Assembly (NCBI RefSeq): GCF_902499335.1
Contig: NZ_CABVQK010000004.1
Location: 248,001 to 312,000 of the forward strand
Length of the DNA: 64,000 nt
Source: Burkholderia lata
GTDB taxonomy: Bacteria > Pseudomonadota > Gammaproteobacteria > Burkholderiales > Burkholderiaceae
Reading direction: 5' to 3'
The translations under genes and the position numbers were made by a program. Below are positions 25,004-33,944 of the stretch, piece by piece; position 1 is the first letter of the stretch; every line of letters begins with the position of its first letter. Below the pieces are notes generated by a model. The model searched no databases, was not told the origin of the DNA, and worked only from the letters and a program-made list of their open reading frames with translations.

Positions 25004-26179
25004 TCACCCTGCCGCGTCGAACTTCGGCATCCTGACGTTGGTCGACGCGCGGTAACTCCACGCCAGCCCGTCGTGCGTCGCGCCCCCGCCCGCCCGCAGC
25101 CACGCCCCGAACGCCCCCGTCGTCACCGCTCGCGCGATCCGCTCGCCCGGGCAACCATGCGGCCCCGTGCCGAAGCCGAAATTCGGCCCGGCCGCGCGGC
25201 CAGGCATGAATCGGTGCGGTTCGCGATGCACGGCCGGGTCGCGGTTCGCGGCGGCAAGCACGACGAGGATCGCGTCGCCGGCTTCGACGGTCACGCCTTC
25301 GATCGTCGTGCGCGATGCAACGAAGCGGCGCGTGTTCTGCACCGGTGAATCGAAGCGCCCGACTTCGGCAACGAATGCGTCCAGCGCGGCATCGTCCGGC
25401 ACGACGCGATCGGCACCCGCGCCCGCTTCCCCGTTCCACGCCACCAGCGCATTGCCGAGCCACGCGGCGGTCGCCTCGCAGGTCTGCGACAGCAGCCCGA
25501 CGAGATTCGCGACCAGCGCGCCGCTCGCCTGCCAGCCCGACGCGCGGGCCGCCTGCTGCACCGCGGCGACGAGCGTGCCGTCGTGCGCATGCGTCTGCGC
25601 GACGCGCTCCGTCATCCGGTCGAGCAGCTTTCGCGCGGCGTCGCTCGCGCGGGCCAGTGCCACGGCATCCGACAACGGCGACAGCGCGGCGACGAAGTCG
25701 ACGACCTGCGCCGCGATGTCGTCGAGCTGCGTCTCGTCGAAGCCGAGCAGATCGGCAACCGCGCAGACGGGCACCGTCATGCACCACGTGTTCAGCGCGC
25801 CGGCATCATGCGGCGCCGACAAGCGCCGCGCGGCAAGCTGTTCGGCACGGTCGCGCAATGCCGCCGTGTCGATCGGCGCAAACGCCGTGCGCAGCGCCTG
25901 CTTCGGCACGTCGTGCCGCAACGCGCCGTCGTTCATGCGCACCAGCTCGCCGAACAGCGCGCCGGCCGTCGTGCCGCGCAACGCGGGCGGCACCGGCGCG
26001 TCCAGCGGGCGCACGCGGCAGGCCGGATGGCCGAGCACGGCCGTCACGGCGGCCGCGCCGCTCGCGACCCACAGGCCGAGCGTGGCGTCGAACGCGAGCG
26101 GCGGCCCGTCGACGAGCGCCGCATAGTAGGGATAGGGATCGCGGTGCGTGACCGCTGCGATGGGATCGGTCGGGTTCAT
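25004..26179 (-). CDS. Cytochrome P450
   Basis: A 391-residue soluble bacterial P450. The haem-ligand segment FGFGTGPHGCPGERIAR holds the proximal Cys. The K-helix ExxR is present as EVGR in FVAEVGRFDSPVQ. The I-helix segment around GLLSQTCEAT keeps the Thr but has Gln where the acid of the usual acid-alcohol pair is found. The ATG at 26179 gives a normal N-terminus. No ferredoxin or reductase is adjacent. A DUF2158-type gene precedes it by 101 bp on the same strand. Substrate is unknown; the I-helix change may alter oxygen activation or favour a peroxide shunt. Confidence 0.9.
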   Translation of the reverse strand: MNPTDPIAAVTHRDPYPYYAALVDGPPLAFDATLGLWVASGAAAVTAVLGHPACRVRPLDAPVPPALRGTTAGALFGELVRMNDGALRHDVPKQALRTAFAPIDTAALRDRAEQLAARRLSAPHDAGALNTWCMTVPVCAVADLLGFDETQLDDIAAQVVDFVAALSPLSDAVALARASDAARKLLDRMTERVAQTHAHDGTLVAAVQQAARASGWQASGALVANLVGLLSQTCEATAAWLGNALVAWNGEAGAGADRVVPDDAALDAFVAEVGRFDSPVQNTRRFVASRTTIEGVTVEAGDAILVVLAAANRDPAVHREPHRFMPGRAAGPNFGFGTGPHGCPGERIARAVTTGAFGAWLRAGGGATHDGLAWSYRASTNVRMPKFDAAG

Positions 26180-26280
26180 GCGGACAGTATCGGCGCAGCG
26201 CGCCGCCGCATGTTTCGGGCTGGCGTGAAATGTCGCGGCGCGGGCGCTGCGTGTGGCCGCATCGCGACGACAGGTAAATG

Positions 26281-26547
26281 TCAGGCAGCCGACCGGTAGC
26301 GATGCGACTGCATGCGCATGCGGACACGCCCGGCCGAAATCGCGCGCGGCTCGGGCGCCACCGCGTCGTGAGGGAACATTTCCTGCCGGAATTCGCCGCT
26401 TTCGTCGAACCACTGGCAGATCAGCCAGTCACCGTCGTCGAACACGACCGGCCCGGCAAAAGTGACGGTCATGCGCGGCCCGCCCGTCTTCAGCGTCACG
26501 ACATCGCCGACGCGAAACCTGACGCGTTGATTTTCTCGGATCGTCAT
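26281..26547 (-). CDS. YodC-like DUF2158 small protein
   Basis: An 88-residue protein with the DUF2158 pattern: FRVGDVVTLKTGGPRMTV near the N-terminus, then CQWFDESGEFRQEMFPHDAV. This fits the family core, here extended by a basic C-terminal tail of about 20 residues. The fold is a small SH3-like barrel and the role of the family is unknown. It lies upstream of the P450 on the same strand. Confidence 0.8.
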   Translation of the reverse strand: MTIRENQRVRFRVGDVVTLKTGGPRMTVTFAGPVVFDDGDWLICQWFDESGEFRQEMFPHDAVAPEPRAISAGRVRMRMQSHRYRSAA

Positions 26548-26884
26548 CGCTCTCTCAGCATTTTTATATATCGATATTACCGGCGGCCCACCAACCGTTC
26601 ATTCGAACGTGCCGCAGATTATCAATCAAAAAACCTGCCCGCAACTCCCGCGCGCAAAAACTTACCGGACGGGAAAATGCAACAATGTGCAGCATCGGCA
26701 TGCAGGGCGGGCGCCCGTTCGCCCGATCCGGCGCGGTTTGCGCGCCAGCGCCGGTCGAACGGGCGGAATGCGGAGAATAGACGATGTATTTTGCGTCGTC
26801 ACCGACGTTTAATTCGGACGCGAAATCGGTTGATTATTGTCAATCAATGTTTCGACTGGGAACGATCCCACGATTTAATTACCC
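26548..26884. other. AT-rich intergenic region with an inverted repeat
   Basis: About 340 bp of lower-GC sequence. It contains a perfect 6-6-6 inverted repeat, TTGATT-N6-AATCAA at 26830-26847, a possible regulator site. No gene-like frame was seen. Confidence 0.45.
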
Positions 26885-27745
26885 TCAATCCCGGAACAAA
26901 TCCAGTGAATTATCCGGCGACGCAAACCAGCGATTGATATCGCGCCCCGGTACGGCAGCTTGCGTAAATGTAAACGTGCCCTCCTGCGCCATCTCCTTCG
27001 CCGCGCGCAGGAACGCGCCGAGCGCGGCCCGAGCCAGTGCGCCGCCGACGCTCACGCGCTTCACGCCGAGCACGGCCAGCGCGTCGAGGCTCAGCAAGCC
27101 GCCCTGCAGCCCCATCACGACGTTCACGGGTGCACCGACCGCCTGCGTCACCGCCGCGATCTCGTCCGCATCGGTGATGCCCGGCGCATACAACACGTCG
27201 GCGCCCGCGTCGCGATAGGCGACGAGCCGCGCGATCGTGTCGGCAAGGTCGTGGCGGCCATGCAGGTAGTTTTCGCAGCGCGCAGTCAGCGTGAACGGAA
27301 ACGGCAGCGCGCGCGCCGCGTCGACGGCCGCCGCGATGCGCTCGATCGCCGCTTCGCGCGCGTAGATCGGTGCGTCGGCACGGCCCGTCGCGTCCTCGAT
27401 CGAGCCGCCGACCGCGCCGGCCTCGGCCGCGAGCCGGATCGTTTCGGCCACCGTGCCGGGCGCGTCGCCGAAGCCGTTCTCGAGATCGGCACTGACGGGC
27501 AGGCCGCCCGCGGCGACGATCTCGGCGATGTGATCGAGCATCGCGTCGCGGTCGATCGCATTGTCGGGCTGCCCCTTCGAAAACGCGTAGCCGGCACTCG
27601 TGGTCGCGAGCGCCTCGAAGCCGGCCATTGCGAGCAGGCGCGCGGTGCCGGCGTCCCACGGGTTCGGGATGATGAAGGCGCCGGGGCGCGCGTGCAGTGC
27701 GCGGAAGGCTTCGGCTTGGCGGGCTTGCAGGTCGGAACGGGTCAT
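26885..27745 (-). CDS. Isocitrate lyase/PEP mutase superfamily protein
   Basis: A 286-residue TIM-barrel enzyme of the isocitrate lyase/phosphoenolpyruvate mutase superfamily. Visible are PNPWDAGTARLLAMAGFEALATTSAG, the metal-binding segment VSADLENGFGD, and SIEDATGRADAPIY with the Glu-Asp pair. Members cleave or rearrange C-C or P-C bonds in 2-oxo or 2-hydroxy acids (oxaloacetate hydrolase, 2-methylisocitrate lyase and phosphonopyruvate hydrolase). The KKCGH loop of true isocitrate lyases is absent, which argues for the smaller PEPM-like branch. Exact reaction unknown. Confidence 0.87.
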   Translation of the reverse strand: MTRSDLQARQAEAFRALHARPGAFIIPNPWDAGTARLLAMAGFEALATTSAGYAFSKGQPDNAIDRDAMLDHIAEIVAAGGLPVSADLENGFGDAPGTVAETIRLAAEAGAVGGSIEDATGRADAPIYAREAAIERIAAAVDAARALPFPFTLTARCENYLHGRHDLADTIARLVAYRDAGADVLYAPGITDADEIAAVTQAVGAPVNVVMGLQGGLLSLDALAVLGVKRVSVGGALARAALGAFLRAAKEMAQEGTFTFTQAAVPGRDINRWFASPDNSLDLFRD

Positions 27746-27920
27746 CGTGGGCTCCGGAAGGAAGTTGACGGCTGAGCTTACGCCCGTCGTGCACACGACG
27801 TTTCAGCGTTCGCCGAAATGTCGTCGCGCGACAGGAAAAAACCAATGCGCCGACTGCGTGCCGGCAGCCGGCAACGAGCAGGCTGGCTCCGCCACCCGTC
27901 CATTGCCGGCCCGCGGTCGC

Positions 27921-29588
27921 TTACTTCGCTGCGGGTGCCGCGCTATCGACGCCGAGCAACACGTCGGTGACGGCTTCGGAGAAGCGCATCGCGCGACCGT
28001 CGATCAGCACACCCTCCGGATTCGACGGGTCCCGCGCGGCTTGCGGCACGCCGTGCGCGAGCAGCACCCGCGCGCACGCCTCCCAGTCGGACGCGCCGAC
28101 ATGCTCCGGTTCGTTGACGGATGCCCAGGACAACGTGCCGAGCGCGTCGCTGTCGAATCCGTGCATGTCGCGCCAGCTCGCGCCGTGTGCGAGCAGGAAC
28201 GCCAGCAATTCCGCATCGCCGCGGAACACTGCATGATTCAGCGCGCTCGCGTCCCAGTCGCCGCCCCGCGCCGCGATCGGCCAGCCCAGTTCGACCATGA
28301 CCTTCACCGCGTCGCCCGACCCCCACGCGGCGGCGTCCGGCAGCAGCCGCAGCCGCTCATCGGGCAGCGCGCCGGGCAGTTCGGGATGGCGCGCCTGGAT
28401 GCGTCGCGCATCGCCGGCGTCGGCGCGCGCGCAGGCCGCGACGAACGCGTCCTCCGCGTCGAGCGTCTCTTCCGCGCCGGCTTCGCGCAACAACGCCGCG
28501 ACGTCGGACAGCCCGGTCTGCATCGCCAGCCGGTACGCACTGACGCCCGTCGGGGTCCGCGCGCCGGGATCGGCGCCGGCCGCCAGCAGCGCGGCGACGT
28601 GGCGCGCCGAGCAGCGCACGCCGATCGCCCGCAACAACGGCGCGCCCCAGGTCTGCGCCAGCCCCGCGCCGGGGGGCTCGTTCGGGTCGCCGCCATGCGC
28701 GAGCAGCAGTTCGAGTGCATCCGCGTCGCGCATGTCGAACGCACGCCGCAGCGCATTCGTCCCGCCCACCCGCGCACCGTGTTCGAGCAGCACGCGCGTG
28801 CAGGCCGGATTTTCCACCGAGTGATACAGCGATTCGCCGTCGTTCGGGTCGGCGCCGGCTTCCAGCAGCATGGCGGTAAGCACCGGATCGCGATTGACGC
28901 CCGCCGCACCGTACAGCGCCGACAGCGGCTCCGCTTCGTCGGGTGCGGCGAGCGAAGCCGGCGGAAAGCGGTTACCTATCCGCTGGTTCGGATCGGCACC
29001 GGCATCGAGCAGAAGACGCGCGCAAGCGCGCAGCCTGACGGCGAACTCGGGCATCTGCCCGAGCCGCGAATGCGTGACGGCGACCAGCGGCGGCAGCTTC
29101 AGCACGCCGCCGGCGCGCGCGATCCAGCCGGGATCGGCTGTCAGTGCCGCCGTCACGGCGTCGAGATCGCCGGCCGCACATGCGACGGTCGGATCGCCCG
29201 CAACGAGATCGGGATGGTCGAGCAGCAGTTGCGCGGCGACACGCGGCCGGGGCGCGTCGTAGCCGCCGGTCACGTCGCCGCCGTACGCCAGGTCGAGCCA
29301 GCGCCGGATCAGCTGCGACCGCTGTTGCCCTGCCAGCGCATGCGTTTCGACGAATGCGCCGAGATCGGCCCATGATGCAAAACCGTACTCGCGCGCGATG
29401 CAGGATTGCGCGTCGTGCAGCCGGAGCCCGAGCGCGCGCGCGTCGTCATGCGTGCGGTTCGCGGCAACAGGGAGAAACCGGACAAAGCGCGCGACGGCCT
29501 CGGCGTCACCTTGCCGGTACAAGCGCAACAATGCCTTGGCCTGCTTTTTCAGATGATCGGGATTGGCCTTGGGAGGCAGCTTTTTCAT
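27921..29588 (-). CDS. Ankyrin-repeat protein
   Basis: A 555-residue protein with several ankyrin units (for example RLRACARLLLDAGADPNQR, LTAMLLEAGADPND, ADALELLLAHGGDPNE, ARHVAALLAAGADPGART). The first 100 residues form a separate helical region (HLKKQAKALLRLYRQGDAEAVARF). No signal peptide or membrane segment is evident, so it is probably a cytoplasmic protein-binding scaffold. The start at 29588 is the first ATG giving the conserved MKKLPPKANPDHLKKQAK. The partner is not evident from the neighbours. Confidence 0.85.
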   Translation of the reverse strand: MKKLPPKANPDHLKKQAKALLRLYRQGDAEAVARFVRFLPVAANRTHDDARALGLRLHDAQSCIAREYGFASWADLGAFVETHALAGQQRSQLIRRWLDLAYGGDVTGGYDAPRPRVAAQLLLDHPDLVAGDPTVACAAGDLDAVTAALTADPGWIARAGGVLKLPPLVAVTHSRLGQMPEFAVRLRACARLLLDAGADPNQRIGNRFPPASLAAPDEAEPLSALYGAAGVNRDPVLTAMLLEAGADPNDGESLYHSVENPACTRVLLEHGARVGGTNALRRAFDMRDADALELLLAHGGDPNEPPGAGLAQTWGAPLLRAIGVRCSARHVAALLAAGADPGARTPTGVSAYRLAMQTGLSDVAALLREAGAEETLDAEDAFVAACARADAGDARRIQARHPELPGALPDERLRLLPDAAAWGSGDAVKVMVELGWPIAARGGDWDASALNHAVFRGDAELLAFLLAHGASWRDMHGFDSDALGTLSWASVNEPEHVGASDWEACARVLLAHGVPQAARDPSNPEGVLIDGRAMRFSEAVTDVLLGVDSAAPAAK

Positions 29589-29780
29589 GCGAATCCTCGT
29601 GCAGTCATGGCCGAAGGTCCGCAATACCGCCAGCACAAAGGACAGGAGGAAGACTGGATTTGCTGCGACAGGTGGGTTCAACCCTTTCCGCGGACCCGGA
29701 AGCGCCCTGCATCGCTGACCGGTATCCTAGGCGACGGCCGGTGACCTCGTCAACCGTGCCGCGCCACGTGGCAGCGCCAC

Positions 29781-30206
29781 TCAACCCGCGAGCTTCTTCG
29801 TCAGGAAAATGCGCGTGTGTCCGGCCGGATAATCCGGCAGCTCGCCGAAGCGGACATAGCCGCGTTTCTCGTAGAACGGCCGCGCCTGGAAGTCGAACGT
29901 GTCGAGCCACGCGCCGTGGCATCCGCGCGCGACGGCTTCCGCTTCGGCCAGATCCATGATGCGCGTGCCCGCACCCTGACCGCGTGCTGCCTCGGGCACC
30001 ACGAGCAGGTCGACATGCAGCCAGCCGTACGCCGTGCTGCCCCACAGGCCACCGACCACCGCGCCGTCGCCATCGGTCACGACCACGGCGAGCGCACGGA
30101 AGTCGTTCGGGCCCGCCTGGCTTTCGTTGAACCGGACGAGCGGCGCGACGATCTGCTTGCGAACGTTCGCGTCGCCCGCGTCGGTCACCTCGTATGTGAA
30201 CGTCAT
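29781..30206 (-). CDS. GNAT family N-acetyltransferase
   Basis: A 141-residue GCN5-related acetyltransferase. The acetyl-CoA-binding motif A is VPEAARGQGAGTRIMDLAE, with the R-G-Q-G-A-G loop, and the late FYEKRGYVRFGEL motif is typical. It transfers an acetyl group from acetyl-CoA to an amine of unknown identity. The ATG at 30206 is used; further upstream in-frame sequence lacks similarity. It lies 55 bp downstream of the RpiR-type regulator gene on the same strand. Confidence 0.88.
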   Translation of the reverse strand: MTFTYEVTDAGDANVRKQIVAPLVRFNESQAGPNDFRALAVVVTDGDGAVVGGLWGSTAYGWLHVDLLVVPEAARGQGAGTRIMDLAEAEAVARGCHGAWLDTFDFQARPFYEKRGYVRFGELPDYPAGHTRIFLTKKLAG

Positions 30207-30261
30207 CGGTTGAATCCGCTTGAATCGACAATAAGGAACGGTTGAAGCGGTACGTGCCGCG

Positions 30262-31122
30262 TCAAACGACGTAAGCGCCCTTCGCGTGCAGTTCCGCTTC
30301 CGTGCGCTCGAGCGCGGCAATCGCATCGCTGCCTTCGAGCGCCAGCAGCTGCGCGACCAGCGCTTCGGCCATCGCGTGCGCGGCCACCAGCGACGGGAAG
30401 AACGACGGGCTGTCGTGCGTGAAGATCAGTTGCGCATCCGCGTGCAGCGCGATCGGCGACACCGCGCTGTCGGTGATCGCGACGATCCGGCTGCCCTGCG
30501 CCTTCGCGGCCTGCGCGACGCGCGTCGCTTCCGCCGAATATGGCGCGAAGCTGACGACGACGGTCACGCTCTGCTTCGCGATCGTCCGCAGCTCCATTTC
30601 GAGCGAACCGGCGACGCCGTTGAGCAGCGACACGGTCGGGCGGAACAGCCGGTAGCCGTACACGAAGCCGAACGCGACCGGATAGCACGAGCGAAAACCC
30701 GCGACGTGCACGTGCGACGCCTTGCGGATCAGTTTCGCGGCATCGGCGAGCGCGTGCTCGTTCTGCGCGGCAGTGGCGGACAGGTTGTGTTGTTGCGCGG
30801 CGAGCAGGTCGTGCGCGAGCGACGCCTTGGCGTCGGGCCGCACGAGCGAGCGAGCCCGCTGCGTGAGCGGCTCGGGACGCGTGCGCACGCGCGCGACGCA
30901 CAGGTCGCGCAGCTCGTTCCAGCCGGGGAAGCCGAATTGCTGCGCGAGCCGCACGAGCGATGCAGGCTGCACCTGCGCGCGCTGTGCGACCTTGCGCATC
31001 GACGAGGTGGCGACCTCGTCGGGATGATCGAGCAGGAAGGCAGCGCCCGCCTGGAATTGCGGGCTCAGCTCGGAAAATTGCGCCCGGATCCGGGACGCGA
31101 GTTCGTCGAAATTGGCGGCCAT
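30262..31122 (-). CDS. MurR/RpiR family transcriptional regulator
   Basis: A 286-residue regulator with an N-terminal HTH_6 domain (residues about 1-75; SSMRKVAQRAQVQPASLVRLAQQFGFPGW) and a C-terminal SIS sugar-phosphate isomerase-like domain (residues about 125-255; HVHVAGFRSCYPVAFGF, and VSFAPYSAEATRVAQAAK). Such proteins respond to phosphorylated sugars or other small metabolites. Target genes are not obvious; the GNAT gene is immediately downstream. Confidence 0.9.
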   Translation of the reverse strand: MAANFDELASRIRAQFSELSPQFQAGAAFLLDHPDEVATSSMRKVAQRAQVQPASLVRLAQQFGFPGWNELRDLCVARVRTRPEPLTQRARSLVRPDAKASLAHDLLAAQQHNLSATAAQNEHALADAAKLIRKASHVHVAGFRSCYPVAFGFVYGYRLFRPTVSLLNGVAGSLEMELRTIAKQSVTVVVSFAPYSAEATRVAQAAKAQGSRIVAITDSAVSPIALHADAQLIFTHDSPSFFPSLVAAHAMAEALVAQLLALEGSDAIAALERTEAELHAKGAYVV

Positions 31123-31177
31123 CTTGGTGGGAACGGGAACCGGTCGTCCATGGTATCACCGGCCCCGCGCGCACCGG

Positions 31178-31531
31178 TCAGCGCAGCACTTCGACGTGAT
31201 CGGCGTCGACCTTCACGCTGCCCGACCATTTGCGCTCGAATTCGCCGCTCACCTTCACTTCGCTCTTGTCGCTGACGGGCTGGCCGGCCGCCCACAGCTT
31301 GTGGTCGATCTCGACGCGGATCGTGCCGGTCGCATCGGCGAATTCGTAATCCTCGCCGCCGACATGCTTGACGATGCGCCCCTGCAACTGCACGTGCTGG
31401 TCGTCCTTGCCGCTCGCGAGCAGCTCCTTCACGGTGGTCGTGGTCAGCGTGGACGGTCCCGTGTATTGCGCGTAGACGGCGGCAGGCAGCGTAGCGAGCG
31501 CGACCGTCAGGATTCTGGCCAGGTGTTTCAT
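31178..31531 (-). CDS. YgiW/YdeI family periplasmic OB-fold protein
   Basis: A 117-residue protein with a Sec signal peptide (MKHLARILTVALATLPAAVYA) and a bacterial OB-fold (BOF) domain: VKELLASGKDDQHVQLQGRIV, then EDYEFADATGTIRVEID. YgiW-like proteins are stress-induced periplasmic proteins. In enteric bacteria ygiW precedes qseBC. Here it is divergent from a QseBC-like pair and shares a control region with two PmrA/QseB-type direct repeats. A role linked to that two-component system is likely, though not proven. Confidence 0.85.
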   Translation of the reverse strand: MKHLARILTVALATLPAAVYAQYTGPSTLTTTTVKELLASGKDDQHVQLQGRIVKHVGGEDYEFADATGTIRVEIDHKLWAAGQPVSDKSEVKVSGEFERKWSGSVKVDADHVEVLR

Positions 31532-31603
31532 GATCTCGTTCCTCTTCTTCGATGTGACGCCGCGCTCCGTTGAACGCGACGGCGCCAGATTACGGACCGT
31601 AAG

Positions 31604-31620
31604 ATTAAGCAAACCTGAAG
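31604..31620. promoter_or_regulatory. PmrA/QseB-type direct repeat, site 1
   Basis: ATTAAG-CAAAC-CTGAAG is two half-sites with a 5-bp spacer, near the HTTAAG-N5-HTTAAG consensus recognised by PmrA/QseB-class regulators. It lies 73 bp upstream of the YgiW-like start. Confidence 0.5.
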
Positions 31621-31684
31621 GTCGCGCCGAAGTGACACGGTGCCGCATCAGACGAGTACGAAAGCCCGCCGCGCGCCGCCCGCA

Positions 31685-31701
31685 TTTAAGGTCCACCTAA
31701 G
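31685..31701. promoter_or_regulatory. PmrA/QseB-type direct repeat, site 2
   Basis: TTTAAG-GTCCA-CCTAAG, two half-sites with a 5-bp spacer, overlaps the inferred -35 of the response-regulator gene. The position suggests autoregulation by activation. Confidence 0.6.
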
Positions 31702-31718
31702 ACACGGGCGCTTATCAT
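31690..31718 (+). promoter_or_regulatory. Inferred promoter of the QseBC-like operon
   Basis: TATCAT at 31713-31718 fits a -10. The -35 position 17 bp upstream is GGTCCA, a poor match, as expected for a promoter that depends on an activator bound at the overlapping direct repeat. The ATG is 45 bp downstream. Confidence 0.45.
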
Positions 31719-31763
31719 GGGAACCCCGGGTGCCACGGCGCCCCGTTGAAGAGACACCAATTC

Positions 31764-32426
31764 ATGCGCGTATTGCTCGTCGAGGACGATCCGTTGATCG
31801 GCAGCGGGCTCGAACAGGGCCTCAAACAGGAAGGCTTCGCGGTCGACTGGGTGAAGGACGGCGACGCCGCGTCGCTCGCGCTGCGCGCGACCGGCTATGG
31901 CCTGCTGCTGCTCGATCTCGGGCTGCCGAATCGCGACGGCCTGTCGGTGCTCGCCGCGCTGCGACGCCGCGACGAAAACCTGCCTGCGATCATCATCACC
32001 GCGCGCGACGGCGTGCCCGACCGCATCGCGGGCCTCGACAGCGGCGCGGACGACTATCTCGTCAAGCCGTTCGAGCTCGACGAATTGCTCGCCCGCATCC
32101 GCGCGGTCAGCCGCCGCCACGCGGGCCGCGCGCAAACGACGCTCGTGATCGGCCCGCTGCGCCTCGACCCCGTCAAGCACCTCGTCTGGCTCAACGACGA
32201 CGAAGTGCCGCTGTCGCCGAAAGAGTTCGTGCTGCTGCACGAGCTGATGCGCGACCCGGGCGCGGTGATTTCGCGCGAGCAGTTCGAGGAGCGGCTGTAC
32301 AGCTGGGGCGAGGAAATCGAAAGCAACGCCGTGCAGGTGCACATCCACAACCTGCGCAAGAAGCTCGGCCACGACATGATCCGCACGGTGCGCGGCGTCG
32401 GCTACCGGATCGGTGACGGCGCATGA
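31764..32426 (+). CDS. OmpR-family response regulator, QseB/PmrA-like
   Basis: A 220-residue response regulator. The receiver domain (residues 1-115) has the acidic pair VLLVEDDPLIGSGL, the phosphoacceptor Asp in LLLDLGLPNRDG, and the switch Lys in DDYLVKPFELDEL. The C-terminal OmpR/PhoB winged helix (residues about 125-218) includes LSPKEFVLLHELM and VHIHNLRKKLG. The sequence is close to QseB/PmrA proteins. The stop overlaps the kinase start (ATGA). Direct-repeat sites in its promoter region suggest it regulates itself and the divergent YgiW-like gene. Confidence 0.92.
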   Translation: MRVLLVEDDPLIGSGLEQGLKQEGFAVDWVKDGDAASLALRATGYGLLLLDLGLPNRDGLSVLAALRRRDENLPAIIITARDGVPDRIAGLDSGADDYLVKPFELDELLARIRAVSRRHAGRAQTTLVIGPLRLDPVKHLVWLNDDEVPLSPKEFVLLHELMRDPGAVISREQFEERLYSWGEEIESNAVQVHIHNLRKKLGHDMIRTVRGVGYRIGDGA

Positions 32427-33799
32427 CGCGCATGCAACGCGCGGTCGCGCGCTGGCGCAACGCGTCGCTGCGGCGGCGCCTGCTCACGTGGCTGATGCCG
32501 GCCGCGTGCGTGATCGGCCTCGTCGCGAGCGCCGGCACCTACTGGGGCGCGCTGCGCGAGCTCGACGACCTGCTCGACGACCAGATGCGCAGCATGTCGA
32601 AGCAGATCGTCGTCGGCCCGAACGGCGAGCTGTCGTTCAGCGACCACGCCAACGGCAAGCACGGCTTCGAAGCGAGTGACCCCGACGCCGTGCTGCTGCA
32701 GGTCTGGCGCAACGGCACGCTCGTGTATTCGACCGACCGCGATTCGAAACTGCCGCCGCCTGATCAGAAAGGCATCGCGAGCGTCGACGTCGGCGGCCAG
32801 CCGTGGCGCACCTATGTAACCGAGCGCGGCGGCACGACGATCCGGCTCGCGCAGGCACGCCATGCGCGGTGGGAAGCGATCGCGGGCATCGCCGTGCACC
32901 TGCTGTGGCCGGTGTTCTCAATGCTGCCGCTGCTCGCGATCGGCCTGTGGTTCGGCATCGGCGCGGGGTTGCGGCCGCTGCGCACGATTGCATCCGGCCT
33001 CAAACGCAGGAATGCGAACAATCTGGAACCGGTCGACCTCGGCTCGATGCCGAACGAAGTCCGTCCGCTCGCCGAAGCGATCAACGACCTGCTCGCGCGC
33101 CTCGACCGCTCGTTCACGCTGCAGCGCCACTTCATCGCCGATGCCGCGCACGAATTGCGCACGCCGATCATGGGGCTGTCGATCCAGTCGCAGTTGCTGC
33201 GGCGCGCGGCGACCGCCGAGGAACGCGAGCACATCCTCGCGCAGATCCAGGCGGGCACGACGCGCCTCGGCCACCTTGCCGAGCAGCTGCTGACGCTCGC
33301 ACGCCTCGAACCCGATGCGCAGGCGGCGGCTTCCGCGTCGACGCCCGTCGATCTCGCCGCGCTGTGCCGGTCGGTGGTATCGGATCGCACGCGCGTCGCC
33401 GACGCGCACCGGATCGATCTCGGCGCGATCGTGTCGACGCCCGTGATGACGTCGGGCAATGCGGACACGCTGCGCGTGCTGCTGAACAACCTCGTCGACA
33501 ACGCGATCCGCTATGCGGGCGACGGCGCACGCGTCGACGTGTCCGCGCGGATCGACGGCACGACGCCCGTGCTCGAAGTCGCCGACGACGGCCCCGGAAT
33601 CCCGGAAGCCGAACGCACCGACGTGTGGGAGCGCTTCTATCGCGGCGAGGGCGCGCAGGCGGTCACGTCGTCCGGCAGCGGGCTCGGCCTATCGATCGTC
33701 AAGCGGATCGCCGAACAGCATCGCGCGACGGTCGCGCTCGGCACCACGCGCGGCGGGCGCGGGCTGACCGTCACGGTGCGCTTTCCGCTGCCGGCCTGA
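32423..33799 (+). CDS. Sensor histidine kinase, QseC/PmrB-like
   Basis: A 458-residue membrane kinase. The N-terminal segment around LLTWLMPAACVIGLVASAG and a second one near LLWPVFSMLPLLAIGLWFGIG flank a periplasmic sensor of about 110 residues. A HAMP-like region follows. The phosphoacceptor His is in DAAHELRTPIMGLS. The ATPase domain shows the N box NNLVDNAIRYA, DDGPGIP and GSGLGLSIVKR. It is co-translated with the upstream regulator. The cytoplasmic half resembles QseC; the signal cannot be inferred, since the sensor region is variable. Confidence 0.92.
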   Translation: MTRMQRAVARWRNASLRRRLLTWLMPAACVIGLVASAGTYWGALRELDDLLDDQMRSMSKQIVVGPNGELSFSDHANGKHGFEASDPDAVLLQVWRNGTLVYSTDRDSKLPPPDQKGIASVDVGGQPWRTYVTERGGTTIRLAQARHARWEAIAGIAVHLLWPVFSMLPLLAIGLWFGIGAGLRPLRTIASGLKRRNANNLEPVDLGSMPNEVRPLAEAINDLLARLDRSFTLQRHFIADAAHELRTPIMGLSIQSQLLRRAATAEEREHILAQIQAGTTRLGHLAEQLLTLARLEPDAQAAASASTPVDLAALCRSVVSDRTRVADAHRIDLGAIVSTPVMTSGNADTLRVLLNNLVDNAIRYAGDGARVDVSARIDGTTPVLEVADDGPGIPEAERTDVWERFYRGEGAQAVTSSGSGLGLSIVKRIAEQHRATVALGTTRGGRGLTVTVRFPLPA

Positions 33800-33818
33800 C
33801 ATCTGCGCGACGCGCGGC

Positions 33819-33883
33819 TTGTCCACAGATTGTGTTGGCAAGCTTGTGGACAACCGTCCAGCAACGGCACCAAGCCCTTGATC
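33819..33883 (+). repeat. 65-bp DnaA-box repeat, copy 1
   Basis: Unit of a nine-copy family. Box 1 TTGTCCACA (33819-33827), core TGTTGGCAAG, box 2 TGTGGACAA (33845-33853), ending CCCTTGATC. In this copy both boxes read TTGTCCACA on their own strands, forming a symmetric pair. Confidence 0.85.
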
Positions 33884-33944
33884 GGAAAGGGTTTGTCGAG
33901 CCTGCGCGGCAAATGCGCCAGCCCGGGGCTGTCGCGCGCCCGAC

